From contig CAZAFN010000002.1 of the NCBI GenBank assembly GCA_964484795.1, positions 27,606 to 91,605 of the forward strand: 64,000 nucleotides of DNA, read 5' to 3'. The position numbers and the translations under genes were made by a program. The notes under the pieces are model-generated. The model saw nothing but the letters and a program-made list of their open reading frames with translations, was not told the origin of the DNA and did no database searches. Origin of the DNA: CAZAFN01 sp964484795 (lineage in GTDB: Bacteria; Pseudomonadota; Alphaproteobacteria; Methylaequorales; Methylaequoraceae). Below, piece after piece: positions 63,326 through 64,000 of the stretch. Numbering within the stretch: position 1 is the stretch's first letter; each line of letters begins with the position of its first letter.

Positions 63326-64000
63326 TTAAATTTTGATTTTTAATTTTTTCTTTGAGTAAAATTTATCTAGCTTATTTAAAATTGAATGCAATTTTTCCAA
63401 TTCATTAGTCAGCAACTTGTTATAATTTCCTACAAAGAACCCTCTATGATCAATAGTTTGAGCGTTTTTTAAATTTTGAGAAATTGAGTAATCATAAAAC
63501 TTTTTTACTGGGTTCTTTAAAAAATTTCCAGTGACTATTGGTCTTGTTTCTATGCCATATCTTTGAAGTTCATATAGCACATGACTTCTTTTATTTTTTA
63601 GATTACCGTCAAGAATTATACTAAAACCAAACCATGATGAATCTTTTGAACATTTCTGAATTTGACAGAATGGCTGATTGCCAAAAAGGTCTTTAAATGT
63701 TTCTGAATTTTTAATTCTTGTTTCCATGAAAGTATCAAATTTTTTTAATTGACACAACCCAATCGCTCCATTCAACTCATTTGGTCTCAAATTATATCCT
63801 GGAAGAACAAATCTAAAACAATCATGAAAACTATCTCCTGTGAAATTTTTTAACTCTGAATCATTTGATAATTCCCTTGTCCAACCATGTGCTCTAAGCG
63901 ACTTGATATATTCATAAATTTCAGGATCATCGGTGGTAACCATTCCACCTTCAATGGTTTGTATGTGATGAGAAAAATAAAAACTATGGGACCCTGCCAC
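63326..64000 (-). CDS. DegT/DnrJ-family PLP enzyme, probably 3-dehydratase (ColD/RfbH type), 5' end outside window
   Basis: The frame is open to the right edge, so the N-terminal half is missing; 225 residues are visible. At the internal-aldimine position, where aminotransferases have Lys, the sequence reads SFYFSHHIQTIEGG; the His-His pattern is the one of ColD/RfbH dehydratases that remove the 3-hydroxyl of 4-keto-6-deoxysugars. RAHGWTREL and LPGYNLRPNELNGAIGL are also typical. It would make a 3,6-dideoxy sugar for the neighbouring transferases. Confidence 0.75.
   Translation of the reverse strand: MAGSHSFYFSHHIQTIEGGMVTTDDPEIYEYIKSLRAHGWTRELSNDSELKNFTGDSFHDCFRFVLPGYNLRPNELNGAIGLCQLKKFDTFMETRIKNSETFKDLFGNQPFCQIQKCSKDSSWFGFSIILDGNLKNKRSHVLYELQRYGIETRPIVTGNFLKNPVKKFYDYSISQNLKNAQTIDHRGFFVGNYNKLLTNELEKLHSILNKLDKFYSKKKLKIKI

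Overview
The window is a dense, strongly AT-rich bacterial chromosome segment with no tRNA or rRNA genes, no insertion sequence and no intergenic gap above about 300 bases. Gene content and order point to an alphaproteobacterium: glyA-nrdR-ribDE-ribBA-ribH-nusB-thiL, dapA-smpB-folK-rpoZ-spoT-pdxJ-lepB-rnc-era-recO, a Bpt/ATE N-end-rule transferase, and serine-glyoxylate aminotransferase with hydroxypyruvate reductase and glycerate kinase. The base composition, poly-A/T tracts, short spacers and frequent ATGA/TAATG overlaps suggest a streamlined, probably aquatic organism. The lineage cannot be fixed by eye.

Layout. (1) 1-8074, minus strand: riboflavin/one-carbon operon ending in thiL (cut by the window edge), headed by an AGCS symporter, rpiB and glyA. 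(2) 8137-12681, minus: biotin operon bioF-(BioH-like)-bioC-bioD-bioA. (3) 12724-19344, plus: metY, hemB, then sgaA-hpr-gckA (serine to 2-phosphoglycerate) and bpt. (4) 19304-28235, minus: housekeeping block from dapA to recO; acpS, often found between pdxJ and lepB, is not there. (5) 28314-35084: lytic transglycosylase, a small heat-shock gene with a ROSE-type RNA thermometer, an FTR1 iron permease, a tungstate/molybdate-type ABC transporter with a stand-alone Mop protein, a BASS symporter and a bacterioferritin-like protein. (6) 35238-59424: a late flagellar locus. (7) 59421-64000, minus: SixA-like phosphatase and surface-glycan genes (carbamoyltransferase, GT2, GT11 and a ColD-like dehydratase cut by the right edge).

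The flagellar locus is the most unusual part. It encodes rod and ring proteins (FlgG, FlgH, FlgI, short FlgJ), a giant 1802-residue FlgK carrying repeated adhesin-like modules, FlgL, four flagellins of different types, FliD, three FliS-type chaperones and a FliT-like protein. Interleaved are glycosyltransferase-like genes: an almost perfect 913-bp tandem duplication of a GT-D (DUF1792-like) gene, a GT-A gene and a TPR-glycosyltransferase gene, together suggesting flagellin glycosylation.

Two promoter classes can be read directly. Sigma54 sites (TGGCAY-N5-TTGCA) lie before flgG, the long flagellin and the third fliS. A recurring variant sigma28-like motif (TAAA-N14/15-GTCGTTWA) lies before the short flagellin pair, fliD, the first two fliS genes and the fourth flagellin. 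In the last case the motif shows that the true start is a TTG well inside the longest open frame.
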